From Pelagimonas sp. (GTDB lineage: Bacteria; Pseudomonadota; Alphaproteobacteria; Rhodobacterales; Rhodobacteraceae), in the NCBI GenBank assembly GCA_025210345.1, contig JAOARX010000024.1, positions 1-64,000 of the forward strand: a stretch of DNA of 64,000 nucleotides. Direction: 5' to 3'. Position numbers and translations under genes: made by a program. Positions within the stretch are counted from its first letter, which is position 1. The number at the start of each line of letters is the position of its first letter. Shown piece by piece: positions 7,366 through 16,900 of this stretch. A model generated the notes under the pieces. That model worked only from the letters and a program-made list of their open reading frames with translations, had not been told where the DNA came from and made no database searches.

Positions 7366-9006
7366 TCAACATTTCTCACCCCCACCCCCGGGCCGCAGCT
7401 GAAAGCGCTGAATTTTGCCCGTTGGCGTTTTGGGAAGCGCCGTGCAGAACACCACGGAGCGCGGATATTTATAGGGGGCGATGGTCGCTTTGACGTGCTC
7501 TTGCAGGGCCTGCACCAGCGCGTCCCCCGTCACGCCGCCCGTGTCATCGCTGGGAACCACATGGGCCTCGACAATCGCGCCGCGCGCATCGTCCGGCACG
7601 CCGATCACGGCGCATTCCGACACCGCCGGATGCGCAAGCAGGGCGGCTTCGACTTCGGGCCCGGCGATGTTATAGCCACTGGACACGATCATATCGTCAT
7701 TGCGGGCGGCAAACCGCAGATAACCCGCGTCGTCCATCACAAACGCATCCCCCGTGATGTTCCAGCCATCTTGCACATAGGCCTCTTGCCGGTCATCCGC
7801 GAGATACCGACACCCGGTCGGCCCCCGCACCGCCAGACGGCCCACCTGCCCGGCCGGAAGCGGCTGACCATCGGGGCCAAGGATACGCACCTCATAGCCG
7901 GTCACAGGCTTGCCGGTGCAAGCGGGACGATGATCGTCAAACCGGTTCGAGATAAAGATATGCAACAGCTCGGTCGCGCCGATGCCGTCCAACATGGGTT
8001 TTCCGGTCTTTTCGATCCAGTCGTGATAGACGGGGGCCGGCAGGGTTTCCCCGGCCGATACCGCCGCCCGCAGGCTGGACAGATCCGCCCCCTGTTCCAT
8101 CGCCGCCAACATGGCGCGATAGGCCGTGGGCGCGGTAAAGCACACGGTCGCCCTGTATTTCTGAATGATCTCGATCATCTGCGGCGGGGCGGCGTTTTCC
8201 AGCAAGGTCGCGGTCGCGCCAAAGCGCAGCGGAAACAGCGCCAAACCACCTAATCCAAAGGTAAAGGCCAAGGGCGGCGAGCCGACAAAGACGTCATCGG
8301 GGGTGACGCCCAGCACCTCACGCGCATAGCCATCGGCGATGATCAAAAGATCCCTATGAAAATGCATGGTCGCCTTGGGCGAACCAGTGGTGCCCGAGGT
8401 AAACCCCAACAGCGCCACATCATCGCGCCCGGTCTCAACCGCATCGAAGCGGACCGGCTTTTCCAGCGCAAGCTGATCCAGCTCGGCCTCATGGTTTGAG
8501 GTCCCGTCAAAGCCCGTCACCGATGTCAAATAATCGGAGGCCTCAGCGCAGCGCTGCATCTCATCCATCAGGCGCGTATCACATAGCGCGTGGGTGATCT
8601 GAGCCTTATCAACAATTGCTGACAGTTCACCAGCGCGCAGCATGGGCATGGTGTTGACGACCACGGCGCCGACCTTGGTTGCGGCCAGCCAGCAGGCGAC
8701 CATGGCCGGGTTATTGGCGGAGCGGATCAACACGCGGTTGCCGGGCTTGACCCCCAGATCCTCGACCAGCGCATGGGCCAGGCGGTTGGTCCAATCGGTC
8801 AGCTCCTTATAGGTGCGCCGCCGCCCATTGCCAATCAGCGCCGTGTGATCCCCAAACCCGCGCGCGACCATGGCATCGGTCAGCTCAACCCCCACATTAA
8901 GCCGCTCAGGATAGTCGAACCCCTCCAGCAGGAAATCCGGCTGGTGCGCGGGGTGGGGCAGGTTATCCCGGCAGAAGGTGTCGATATGTGCGCTTGGTCC
9001 CAGCAT
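7366..9006 (-). CDS. abmG: 2-aminobenzoate-CoA ligase (benzoate-CoA ligase family)
   Basis: AMP-forming acyl-CoA ligase of 546 residues that activates an aromatic acid to its CoA thioester. The ATP loop LLGFTSGTTGSPKATMH, the GIGATELLHIF motif, the hinge ARNDDMIVSSGYNIAGPEVE and the C-terminal KTPTGKIQRF with the catalytic Lys are visible. The benzoate-CoA ligase subfamily is recognised from the GATE/LLHIFISNR region. The ATG at 9006 has a purine-rich site (GAAAGG) upstream and leaves 11 bp after kynA; the longer frame to 9042 would overlap kynA. Beside kynA/kynU and the 2-aminobenzoyl-CoA monooxygenase/reductase, anthranilate is the expected substrate. Confidence 0.88.
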   Translation of the reverse strand: MLGPSAHIDTFCRDNLPHPAHQPDFLLEGFDYPERLNVGVELTDAMVARGFGDHTALIGNGRRRTYKELTDWTNRLAHALVEDLGVKPGNRVLIRSANNPAMVACWLAATKVGAVVVNTMPMLRAGELSAIVDKAQITHALCDTRLMDEMQRCAEASDYLTSVTGFDGTSNHEAELDQLALEKPVRFDAVETGRDDVALLGFTSGTTGSPKATMHFHRDLLIIADGYAREVLGVTPDDVFVGSPPLAFTFGLGGLALFPLRFGATATLLENAAPPQMIEIIQKYRATVCFTAPTAYRAMLAAMEQGADLSSLRAAVSAGETLPAPVYHDWIEKTGKPMLDGIGATELLHIFISNRFDDHRPACTGKPVTGYEVRILGPDGQPLPAGQVGRLAVRGPTGCRYLADDRQEAYVQDGWNITGDAFVMDDAGYLRFAARNDDMIVSSGYNIAGPEVEAALLAHPAVSECAVIGVPDDARGAIVEAHVVPSDDTGGVTGDALVQALQEHVKATIAPYKYPRSVVFCTALPKTPTGKIQRFQLRPGGGGEKC

Positions 9007-9017
9007 GTCGCAGCCTT

Positions 9018-9848
9018 TCACAGATCCGTGCGGACGTGCCACAGCTCGGGGAAAAGCTCGACCGACAGCATTTTCTTGAGATAATCCACACCCCCGGTGC
9101 CCCCAGTGCCGCGTTTAAACCCGATCACCCGTTCGACCGTGGTGACATGGTTGAAACGCCAGCGGCGGAAATAGTCTTCGAGATCAACCAGCTTTTCGCC
9201 CATTTCATACAGCGTCCAATGGGCCGCCGGATCGCCGTAGACCCGCGCCCACATGGCCATGATCCGATCATCTGGCTGATGCGGCGCGTTGCTGGGTGTG
9301 TTGATCAGCTCTTGGGGCACATCTTGCCCCTGCTTGGCCGCATGGGCCAACACGGTTTGATACAGCGACAGCTGCGTCAGCTCGGCCTGCAACCGCGCGC
9401 TGGCGGTCGCATCGTGGGCATGGGGTTTCACCATCGCCAGATTGCGGTTGCCCAGGGCATATTCGATCAGCCGATATTGCAGCGATTGAAAGCCAGAGCT
9501 CATCCCCAGTTGATCGCGGAAGGTGGTGTAATCGCTGGGCGTCATCGTCCGCAGCACGTCCCACGCGCTGTTGAGCTGCTCCATGATCCGCGACACCCGC
9601 GCGAGCTTTTTGAACGCTTCGGGCAGGTGCTCGGCGGCAATATCGGCGCGCGCTGCGCCCAATTCGTGCAGCATGAGGTTCATCCACAGCTCGGATGTCT
9701 GGTGCTGCACGATAAACAGCATCTCATCATGCGCATCCGACAAAGGGTGCTGCGCCGATAGGATCGTATCGATATGCAAGTAGTCCCCATAAGACATCTT
9801 GCGGGAAAAATCGGTCTCGGCCCCGTGCTTTTCGGGATCTGTGCTCAT
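9018..9848 (-). CDS. kynA: Tryptophan 2,3-dioxygenase
   Basis: Heme dioxygenase that opens the indole ring of tryptophan to N-formylkynurenine. The 276 residues show the distal-site block [14 protein letters not shown] (His49), Arg111 in YTTFRDQLG for substrate carboxylate binding, the proximal heme ligand His234 in [13 protein letters not shown], and the GTGGTGG loop at 247-253. The start overlaps the acyl-CoA dehydrogenase stop by 4 bp. No formylkynurenine formamidase (kynB) gene accompanies it here. Confidence 0.96.
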   Translation of the reverse strand: MSTDPEKHGAETDFSRKMSYGDYLHIDTILSAQHPLSDAHDEMLFIVQHQTSELWMNLMLHELGAARADIAAEHLPEAFKKLARVSRIMEQLNSAWDVLRTMTPSDYTTFRDQLGMSSGFQSLQYRLIEYALGNRNLAMVKPHAHDATASARLQAELTQLSLYQTVLAHAAKQGQDVPQELINTPSNAPHQPDDRIMAMWARVYGDPAAHWTLYEMGEKLVDLEDYFRRWRFNHVTTVERVIGFKRGTGGTGGVDYLKKMLSVELFPELWHVRTDL

Positions 9849-11002
9849 GTCTGTGCCCCCAATTCAGCCAAGGTTTGGCGGGCGATGATCACGCGTTGCA
9901 CGTCCGACGCCCCTTCATAGATGCGCAGAGCGCGGATTTCGCGATAGAGCCGCTCGACCGGTTCGCCCGAACGCACCCCATCGCCCCCGTGCAACTGCAC
10001 GGCCGTGTCGATGATCTTTTGCGCCTGATCCGTCGCGAACAGCTTGGCCATCGCGGCCTCGCGCGTGATGCGCGGCGCGCCCATGTCACGGGTCCAGGCC
10101 GCGCGGTAGATCAGCAAGGCCGCGGCATCCACATCCAGCGCCATATCCGCGATATGCCCCTGCACCATCTGCAAATCGGCCAGGGGCGCCCCCTGGACCC
10201 TGCGCGATTGCACGCGGCTCACCGCTTCGTCCAGCGCCCGACGGGCAAAGCCCAGCGCCGCCGCGCCCACGGTTGTGCGAAACACATCCAGCACCGACAT
10301 GGCAATCTTGAACCCCTGCCCCGGCGCGCCGATCATCGCGCCGGCGGGAATGCGGCAATCCTGGAACTGCAGCGTCGCCAAGGGATGCGGGGCCATGGTG
10401 TCCAGACGCTCGGAAACGGTCAGGCCCGGCGCTTCCGCTGGGACAACAAAGGCCGACAGCCCCTTTGCCCCCGGCGCGGCTTCGCTGCGGGCAAACACCG
10501 TATAGACATCGGCAATCCCACCGTTCGAGATCCATGTTTTTTCGCCGTTGAGGACATAGTCCTCCCCATCCCGCATGGCGGTCATCGTGCTGTTGGCGAC
10601 ATCCGAACCAGAGCCGGGTTCGGTCAGGGCAAAGGCCGCAATCGCGGCGCCCGCGCGGGTTTTGGGCAGCCAAGTGGCCTTTTGCGCCTCTGTCCCGTAC
10701 AGAGAAATCGCCCCGGTCCCCAATCCCTGCATGGCAAAGGCAAAATCCGCCAATCCATCATGGCGCGCCAGGATCTCGCGCGCCAGACACAGGCTGCGCA
10801 CATCCATCTGCCCGGTCTCCGACGCGGTCATCTCAAGCCACCCGGCCCGGCCCAGATCCGCCACCAAGGCGCGGCAGGTTGCATCGGTGTCCCGGTGGTC
10901 CAGCGCCCCCAGATGATCCACGGCCCAGGCCTCAAGCCCCCGCGCCAGATCCCGGTGCCGATCCTCAAGAAACGGCCAGTCGAGAAAACTATGATCCGCC
11001 AT
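9845..11002 (-). CDS. Acyl-CoA dehydrogenase
   Basis: FAD-dependent dehydrogenase of 385 residues that introduces a 2,3-double bond into an acyl-CoA. The family motifs [10 protein letters not shown] (125-134) and WISNGG (158-162) are present, and the catalytic base is Glu363 in [10 protein letters not shown]. It is coupled to the enoyl-CoA hydratase gene by a 1-bp TGATG overlap. In this operon it is expected to act on the non-aromatic acyl-CoA formed after 2-aminobenzoyl-CoA hydroxylation/reduction and ring opening. The exact substrate is unknown. Confidence 0.9.
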   Translation of the reverse strand: MADHSFLDWPFLEDRHRDLARGLEAWAVDHLGALDHRDTDATCRALVADLGRAGWLEMTASETGQMDVRSLCLAREILARHDGLADFAFAMQGLGTGAISLYGTEAQKATWLPKTRAGAAIAAFALTEPGSGSDVANSTMTAMRDGEDYVLNGEKTWISNGGIADVYTVFARSEAAPGAKGLSAFVVPAEAPGLTVSERLDTMAPHPLATLQFQDCRIPAGAMIGAPGQGFKIAMSVLDVFRTTVGAAALGFARRALDEAVSRVQSRRVQGAPLADLQMVQGHIADMALDVDAAALLIYRAAWTRDMGAPRITREAAMAKLFATDQAQKIIDTAVQLHGGDGVRSGEPVERLYREIRALRIYEGASDVQRVIIARQTLAELGAQT

Positions 11003-11802
11003 CAGTCCCCCTTGAACACCGGTTTTTGCTTGGCGACAAAAGCGTGGTAGGCGCGCTCAAAGTCGCCGGTCTGCATACAGATCGCCTGGGCCTGGGCCTC
11101 GGCCTCGATGGCCTGTTCGATCGACATAGACCATTCCTGCGCCAGCATGGTTTTGGTCATCATGTGGCCAAAGTTCGGGCCAGCCGCGATGCGCCGGGCC
11201 AGGGATAGCGCAGTTTCGCCCAGGCTGTCCGCCGGGACCACCTGATTGTAGAACCCCCATGCGGCGCCCTCTTGGGCGGTCATGCTGCGCCCGGTATACA
11301 ACAGCTCGGCCGCGCGCCCCTGGCCGATGATCCGGGGCAGGATGGCACAGGCACCCATGTCGCAGCCCGCCAGGCCCACGCGTGTGAACAAAAAGGCGCA
11401 TTTCGCATCCGGCGTCGCGATCCGCAGGTCTGATGCCATGGCGATGATCGCCCCGGCCCCGACGCAGATTCCGTCAATCGCCGCGATGATCGGTTTGCCG
11501 CAATTGACCATAGCCTTGACCAGATCGCCGGTCATGCGGGTAAAGGCCAAGAGCTCCTTCATTGACATGTTGGTCAGTGGTCCGATGATGTCATGCACAT
11601 CCCCGCCCGAGCTAAAGTTGCCTCCGTTAGACCCAAACACCACCGCCTTGACGCTGTCGTCATAGGCCTGATCGCGAAACCAATCGCGCAGTTCGGCATA
11701 GCTGTCGAAGGTCAGCGGGTTCTTGCGATCCGGACGATCCAGCGCCACATGGGCGATGCCGTCCCGGATATCACACAGGAAATGGGTCACGTCCGATCGC
11801 AT
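11002..11802 (-). CDS. Enoyl-CoA hydratase/isomerase family protein
   Basis: Crotonase-fold protein of 266 residues. The oxyanion-hole segment [14 protein letters not shown] and the second block [23 protein letters not shown] are clear, and the ARRIAAGP tail region is typical. It acts on CoA thioesters by hydration, isomerisation or C-C bond hydrolysis. A crotonase could serve either beta-oxidation or hydrolytic ring opening in this pathway. Overlaps with neighbours (TGATG on both sides) show tight coupling. Confidence 0.88.
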   Translation of the reverse strand: MRSDVTHFLCDIRDGIAHVALDRPDRKNPLTFDSYAELRDWFRDQAYDDSVKAVVFGSNGGNFSSGGDVHDIIGPLTNMSMKELLAFTRMTGDLVKAMVNCGKPIIAAIDGICVGAGAIIAMASDLRIATPDAKCAFLFTRVGLAGCDMGACAILPRIIGQGRAAELLYTGRSMTAQEGAAWGFYNQVVPADSLGETALSLARRIAAGPNFGHMMTKTMLAQEWSMSIEQAIEAEAQAQAICMQTGDFERAYHAFVAKQKPVFKGD

Positions 11803-12263
11803 CAGCGGGTGTCCTTTTGGGTTAAATGCTGGGTGAGCTGGTCGAATTGCGCGGAGAGCGCCACGGCGTCCTCTTGGTCGAATTGGGACAACAGATCGTC
11901 GATCCAGGCCTCATGCGCGGCTGCCTGTCGGGCGAATTCTTCGCTGCCCTTTGCGGTCAGCCGCACCTGCGCCGCGCGGCGGTCCCCCGGCACGGCGACC
12001 CGTTCGGCCAGCCCCTCGGTGGTCAAGCGGTCGACAATGCCCGTGACATTGCCGTTTGACACCCGCAATACGCCGGACAGCGCGCTCATCTTGAGGCCTT
12101 CGGGATGCATAGACAGGGCGGCCAGCACGTCAAAGCGCGGCAGGGTGGTCGCGAAGTCGCGCCGCAGATTTTCGCGCAGCTGCGCTTCGATCACGCGGGT
12201 GGCCTTGAGCAGGCGCAGCCACAGCCGCAAACGATCCTTTGACACGGCCTCAGACATGGTCAT
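11802..12263 (-). CDS. MarR-family transcriptional regulator
   Basis: Winged-helix regulator of 153 residues: dimerisation helix at the N-terminus, HTH around [27 protein letters not shown], then the wing [19 protein letters not shown]. The start ATG at 12263 is chosen because it overlaps the SDR stop by 4 bp and has GGGGGGAG just upstream. Being inside the operon it probably represses the cluster and is released by an aromatic-CoA ester, as in related MarR regulators of aromatic degradation. The effector is inferred. Confidence 0.9.
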   Translation of the reverse strand: MTMSEAVSKDRLRLWLRLLKATRVIEAQLRENLRRDFATTLPRFDVLAALSMHPEGLKMSALSGVLRVSNGNVTGIVDRLTTEGLAERVAVPGDRRAAQVRLTAKGSEEFARQAAAHEAWIDDLLSQFDQEDAVALSAQFDQLTQHLTQKDTR

Positions 12264-13018
12264 ATCTCCCCCCCGCTCAGGGTCAGCGTATGCCCGTTGA
12301 CCGACCGCGCCGCATGCGAACACAGCCAGAGCGCCGCGCCCGCGACCTCATCGGTTTGGATAAAGCGATCCTGCGGGTTGCCCCGGCGCAGGGCTTTGGC
12401 CGCTTGCTCTTTGGTCATCCCGGTCTTGGCCGTGATGTTTTCAACCGATGCGGTCAGCATCGGCGTTTCGATAAAGCCAGGGCAGATCGCATTGACGGTG
12501 ATCCCCGTCGCCGCCAGTTCTTGTGCCAAAGCGCGGGTCAGCCCAACCACCCCATGTTTGGCCGCGCAATAGGCCGACACATAAGAATAGCCCTTGAGCC
12601 CGGCTGTCGAGGCCAGCGCGATCATCCGCCCCTCACCCGCCGCCTGCATGTCGGGCAACGCAGCCTGCCAGAGGTTGACGACACCCACAAGATTAACAGA
12701 CAGCATGTTGTTGAGGTGATCAGAGGTCATCTTGGCAAAGGGGAGGCTTTCGGCGGCGCCCGCGTTGGCGACGGCGACCGTGACCGGACCGTTCAACCCG
12801 CGCGCCTGCCGGATCGCCCCGCGCACCGCATCCCCATCCGTCACATCGCAGATCACGTAGCCAATGAACTTGTGCTGTTTGGCCACCGCGCGCAAAGGGG
12901 CTTCGCGGCGGCCAAACAGGGTGACTTTGGCCCCCGCATGGGCCATGTCCTGGGCGATTTGCGCCCCCACCCCGGTGCCGCCACCGCTGATCACCACATG
13001 TGCGCCATCAAGATCCAT
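12260..13018 (-). CDS. Short-chain dehydrogenase/reductase, probable 3-hydroxyacyl-CoA dehydrogenase role
   Basis: Classical SDR of 252 residues. The cofactor loop is ISGGGTGVG, NAG lies near residue 87, and the catalytic triad residues are Ser137, Tyr150 and Lys154 in YCAAKHG. The ATG at 13018 follows a GGGGAA site and overlaps the upstream stop (TGATG); a GTG at 13021 is also possible. With the dehydrogenase and hydratase it completes a beta-oxidation set for the 2-aminobenzoyl-CoA product. A keto-reductase acting on the ring ketone is an alternative. Confidence 0.85.
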   Translation of the reverse strand: MDLDGAHVVISGGGTGVGAQIAQDMAHAGAKVTLFGRREAPLRAVAKQHKFIGYVICDVTDGDAVRGAIRQARGLNGPVTVAVANAGAAESLPFAKMTSDHLNNMLSVNLVGVVNLWQAALPDMQAAGEGRMIALASTAGLKGYSYVSAYCAAKHGVVGLTRALAQELAATGITVNAICPGFIETPMLTASVENITAKTGMTKEQAAKALRRGNPQDRFIQTDEVAGAALWLCSHAARSVNGHTLTLSGGEI

Positions 13019-15312
13019 CACACATTCCCCAGTGTTTCTGCGTCTTTATCCGCCAGCCGCCACAGCTGATCGCGGCCTGCCTCATAGGGTTTTGGCCAGA
13101 CTTCCTGACGATCCCCCAGATCTGTCGCCGCATGCAGCGTCCAATAGGGATCAGACAGATGTGGACGCGCCAGGCACACCAGATCGGCCCGCCCCGCCAT
13201 AAGGATCGAGTTCACATGGTCGGGCTCATAGATATTGCCCACGGCCATGGTGGCGATCCCGGCTTCGTTGCGGATACGATCCGAAAACGGCGTCTGGAAC
13301 ATGCGCCCATAGACCGGCCGGGCCTGGGGCGAGGTTTGCCCTGCCGAGACGTCCAGAATATCCGCCCCCGCTTCAACAAACGCCTGCGCGATCTTAACCG
13401 CCTCTTGCGGTGTCACGCCCGCGTCACCCAGCCAGTCATGCGCCGAAATGCGCACCGACATGGGTTTATGCGCCGGCCAGACGGCCCGCATGGCGCGGAA
13501 CACCTCCAGCGGATAGCGCAGCCGGTTTTCCAGACTGCCACCAAAGGCGTCCCCGCGCTGGTTGGACACGGGAGAGATGAAAGAAGACAGCAGATAGCCA
13601 TGCGCGGCATGCAGCTCAATCATGTCGAAACCCGCGCGATCCGCCATGCCAACCGCCGCGACAAACGCAGCGCGCACGTCGTCCATGTCGTCGCGGGTCA
13701 TCTCGCGCGGGGTCGCGTTCCCGTCGGACCATGGCAGGGCCGAGGCGCTGATCAGATCCCAATTCCCGGCCGCAAGCGGTTGGTCCATGCCCTCCCACCC
13801 AACGCGGGTTGACCCTTTGCGCCCGGCGTGACCGATCTGGCAACAGGTCTTGGCCTCGGTTTCCGCGTGCACAAACGCGTTGATCCGCGCCCAAGCGGTC
13901 TCGTGTTCGGGAGCATACAGGCCGGGGCAGCCGGGCGTGATCCGCCCCTGTGCCGACACGCAGGTCATTTCGGTGAAAATCAGGCCCGCCCCGCCCTTGG
14001 CGCGCTCACCATAATGCACCAGATGCCAATCCGTCGGACAGCCATCCACGGCTTTGTACTGCGCCATGGGGGACAAAACGATCCGGTTTTTCAACACCAT
14101 ATCGCGCAGCCGATAGGGGGCAAACATCGGGGCCCGCGCAGTGCCTGTGACGGGGGCACCCGCCTGTTCCTGAAACCAGCGTTCCGCATCCCCAAGCCAT
14201 TCCGGATCCCGTTCGCGCAGGTTTTCGTGGCTGATCCTCTGACTGCGGGTCAGCAGCGCATAGTTGAACTGCACCGGGTCAAGATCAAGATAGCGCTCGA
14301 CATCCTCAAACCACTCAAGCGAATTGCGCGCGGCGGATTGCAAGCGCAGCACCTCAAGACGGCGCTCGTCTTGGTATTTGGCAAAGGCCTGCTCCAAGGT
14401 CGGCTCATCGGTGATGTAATCCGCCAGCGCCATGGCGCTTTCCAGAGCCAGCTTGCTGCCCGACCCGATGGAGAAATGCGCCGTGGCCGAGGCATCCCCC
14501 AACAGCACGATGTTCTCGTGGCTCCAGTTTTCACACAACACGCGCGGGAATTGCAGCCAGGCGGAGCCACGAATGTGGTTGGCGTTGCTCATCAATGCAT
14601 GCCCGTCCAGATGATCGGCAAAGATCATTTCGCATGTTTTGATGCTTTCGGCCTGGGACATTGTGCCAAAACCATAGGCTTCGAATGTCTCTTGTGTGCA
14701 TTCAACGATAAAGGTCGCCGTGTCGTCGTCAAATTGATAGGCGTGCGCCCAGATCCAGCCCTTGTCGGTTTTTTCAAAGATAAAGGTAAAGGCGTCGTCG
14801 AATTTCTGATGTGTGCCCAGCCAGACGAACTGGCATTTGCGGGTGTCGATTTCGGGTTGGAACGCCTCGGCGTGCTCGGAACGGGTTTTCGAGTTCAGGC
14901 CATCACTGGCCACCACCACATCAAATGCGCGGGCATAGTCCGCTGCCGGGCGGGCTTCGGTTTCGAACTGGATCTCAACCCCCAGTTGACGCGCCCGTTC
15001 TTGCAACACCAACAACAGCGTCTTGCGACCGATGCCGCAAAACCCATGGCCCGTGGACACCACCCGCTGCCCTTGATGGTGCACGGCGACGTCATCCCAA
15101 TAGGCGAATTTCTCGCGGATCATCGCCGCGCTTTGGGGATCATTCTCCGCGAGATTATCAAGGGTTTCGTCGGACAGAACAACGCCCCACCCAAAGGTGT
15201 CATCGGGTCGGTTTCGCTCAACCACGACCACCTCTGCATCGGGCTGACGCAGCTTGATCGAAATCGCGAAATAGAGCCCTCCTGGCCCTCCTCCCAGGCA
15301 TGCAAAGCGCAT
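13018..15312 (-). CDS. abmA: 2-aminobenzoyl-CoA monooxygenase/reductase (fused flavoenzyme)
   Basis: A 764-residue two-domain flavoprotein. Residues 1 to about 370 are a PHBH-type FAD monooxygenase (GGGPGG near residue 8 and the [14 protein letters not shown] motif). From about 385 to the end it is an old-yellow-enzyme FMN barrel ([42 protein letters not shown]). This fusion is the hallmark of the Azoarcus-type enzyme that hydroxylates and then reduces 2-aminobenzoyl-CoA, dearomatising the ring. Salicylyl-CoA 5-hydroxylase shares the N-terminal family, but the ligase and kyn genes here favour anthranilate. It is first in the block, with GAGGAA before the ATG. Confidence 0.9.
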   Translation of the reverse strand: MRFACLGGGPGGLYFAISIKLRQPDAEVVVVERNRPDDTFGWGVVLSDETLDNLAENDPQSAAMIREKFAYWDDVAVHHQGQRVVSTGHGFCGIGRKTLLLVLQERARQLGVEIQFETEARPAADYARAFDVVVASDGLNSKTRSEHAEAFQPEIDTRKCQFVWLGTHQKFDDAFTFIFEKTDKGWIWAHAYQFDDDTATFIVECTQETFEAYGFGTMSQAESIKTCEMIFADHLDGHALMSNANHIRGSAWLQFPRVLCENWSHENIVLLGDASATAHFSIGSGSKLALESAMALADYITDEPTLEQAFAKYQDERRLEVLRLQSAARNSLEWFEDVERYLDLDPVQFNYALLTRSQRISHENLRERDPEWLGDAERWFQEQAGAPVTGTARAPMFAPYRLRDMVLKNRIVLSPMAQYKAVDGCPTDWHLVHYGERAKGGAGLIFTEMTCVSAQGRITPGCPGLYAPEHETAWARINAFVHAETEAKTCCQIGHAGRKGSTRVGWEGMDQPLAAGNWDLISASALPWSDGNATPREMTRDDMDDVRAAFVAAVGMADRAGFDMIELHAAHGYLLSSFISPVSNQRGDAFGGSLENRLRYPLEVFRAMRAVWPAHKPMSVRISAHDWLGDAGVTPQEAVKIAQAFVEAGADILDVSAGQTSPQARPVYGRMFQTPFSDRIRNEAGIATMAVGNIYEPDHVNSILMAGRADLVCLARPHLSDPYWTLHAATDLGDRQEVWPKPYEAGRDQLWRLADKDAETLGNV

Positions 15313-15337
15313 TGCTGTTCCTCACTGCTGATACGAA

Positions 15338-15350
15338 TCCTACGCTAGGA
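15338..15350. promoter_or_regulatory. Small palindrome upstream of the anthranilate operon
   Basis: Perfect five-base arms TCCTA/TAGGA around CGC, 26 bp before the first start codon of the minus-strand block, flanked by near-complementary CACTGCTG and CAGCTGTG. It is placed as an operator for the MarR regulator would be, but the assignment rests on position only. Confidence 0.35.
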
Positions 15351-15516
15351 CAGCTGTGAATTTGCTTCAAGTCATAATATTTCATACTTAAAGCTTTTAA
15401 CGCCCAATTCCTGGGCAGTAAATTTCATGAATTAAAAACAATGCTTTAACTCATCCCCCTCTTGAAACGACTGGCTCACCCTGACCGACGCGGCAGGAAA
15501 TCTGCAAAAAATAAAT

Positions 15517-15532
15517 TTTACCAATTGATAAA
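15517..15532. promoter_or_regulatory. RutR-like operator upstream of preT
   Basis: The 16-bp palindrome TTTACCAATTGATAAA matches 11 of the 14 fixed positions of the E. coli RutR motif TTGACCANNTGGTCAA as I remember it. It lies 52 bp before the preT start in an A/T-rich promoter region. Two closer matches occur at the other end of the pyrimidine locus. Confidence 0.55.
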
Positions 15533-15583
15533 ATATGCGCCTCGCATAAACTGATCTCAGCCAACCAACAGGGAGCCAACACA

Positions 15584-16897
15584 ATGTCTCAGACAGCCCC
15601 CACGCAGGGGATCGCCGCTGGACGCACGCCAGCGCCTGAACTCTCCGAACGATTTTCCGATCTGCACCCCCCGCTGAGCGCACACGAGGCCCGCGTCGCT
15701 GCGGACCGGTGCTATTTCTGTCATGACGCGCCATGTATGACCGCCTGCCCGACCTCGATCGACATTCCGCTGTTCATTCGCCAGATCGCGACCGACACGC
15801 CCGAAGCCGCGGCCCGCACGATCTTTGATCAGAACATTCTGGGGGGCATGTGCGCCCGCGTCTGCCCAACCGAAACCCTGTGCGAAGAGGTCTGTGTCCG
15901 CGAGGTGGCCGAGGGCAAACCCGTGATCATCGGCCAGCTTCAGCGCTTTGCCACCGATACACAGATGGCGTCAGGTCAACAGCCCTACGCGCGCGCACCC
16001 GAGACCGGGAAATCCGTGGCGGTGGTTGGCGCGGGTCCGGCCGGTCTGGCCTGTGCGCACCGCCTTGCGATGCACGGCCACAATGTGACGATCCTGGATG
16101 CCCGCCCCAAGGCGGGTGGTCTGAACGAATTCGGCATTGCCGCCTACAAAGCCCCCGGCGACTTTGCCCAAGATGAGCTGAACTGGCTGTTGTCGATCGG
16201 TGGCATCACGGTGAAAACCGGTGTCTCCCTGGGTGGCGACGTGACCCTGGAGCAGCTTCAGGCAGACCACGATGCCGTGTTCCTGGGCATGGGTCTGGGC
16301 GGCGTGAATGCCCTGATGCTGGAGGGCGCACATGACGGTCTGTGCGACGCCGTCGACTGGATCGCCGAGATGCGCCAGTCCAAAGACAAGACCGACATCG
16401 CCGTGGGTCGGGATGTGGTGGTGATCGGCGGCGGCATGACCGCAGTTGACGCTGCCATCCAGTCGAAACTCCTGGGGGCCGAGACCGTCACCATCGCCTA
16501 TCGCAAGGGGCAGGAAAACATGTCCGCCTCGCAGTTCGAACAGGATCTGGCGGCGTCCAAGGGCGTACACCTGTTGTTCAACGCCACACCCAAATCCGTC
16601 GCCAGCGGCGAAGTGACCTTTACCCGAACGGGCACCGACGAGGAAATCACCCTGCGCGCCGATCAGGTCATGCGCGCCATTGGCCAGACGCTTGCGGGTG
16701 CCCCCGATGTGCTGACACTGGACGGGGGCCGCATTCAGGTGAACGCGACCGGCAAGACCTCGGTCAGCGGGGTCTGGGCCGGGGGCGATTGCGCCTCAGG
16801 TGGCGAAGACCTGACCGTGACCGCCGTGGCCGAGGGCCGCGATGCCGCCGAAGACATTCACGCCAGTCTGGTGGCCGATCAGAACAAAGGAGCCTAA
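15584..16897 (+). CDS. preT: NAD-dependent dihydropyrimidine dehydrogenase, PreT subunit
   Basis: Flavin subunit of the bacterial dihydropyrimidine dehydrogenase, which reduces uracil and thymine. The 437 residues begin with a GltD-like iron-sulfur domain (Cys43, 46, 51, 55 and Cys90, 94, 100, 104). Next come the FAD loop GAGPAG at 149-154 and an NAD(P) loop VVVIGGGMTAVDAA. AGGGAG precedes the ATG. preA follows after 3 bp. Together they resemble the two halves of the eukaryotic fused enzyme. Confidence 0.93.
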   Translation: MSQTAPTQGIAAGRTPAPELSERFSDLHPPLSAHEARVAADRCYFCHDAPCMTACPTSIDIPLFIRQIATDTPEAAARTIFDQNILGGMCARVCPTETLCEEVCVREVAEGKPVIIGQLQRFATDTQMASGQQPYARAPETGKSVAVVGAGPAGLACAHRLAMHGHNVTILDARPKAGGLNEFGIAAYKAPGDFAQDELNWLLSIGGITVKTGVSLGGDVTLEQLQADHDAVFLGMGLGGVNALMLEGAHDGLCDAVDWIAEMRQSKDKTDIAVGRDVVVIGGGMTAVDAAIQSKLLGAETVTIAYRKGQENMSASQFEQDLAASKGVHLLFNATPKSVASGEVTFTRTGTDEEITLRADQVMRAIGQTLAGAPDVLTLDGGRIQVNATGKTSVSGVWAGGDCASGGEDLTVTAVAEGRDAAEDIHASLVADQNKGA

Positions 16898-16900
16898 GCC

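Noticed and set aside
13828-15348. 506-residue open frame on the plus strand
   Set aside because: It lies wholly antisense to the 764-residue monooxygenase/reductase, is rich in Arg/His/Gly without any domain pattern, and is explained by high third-position GC.
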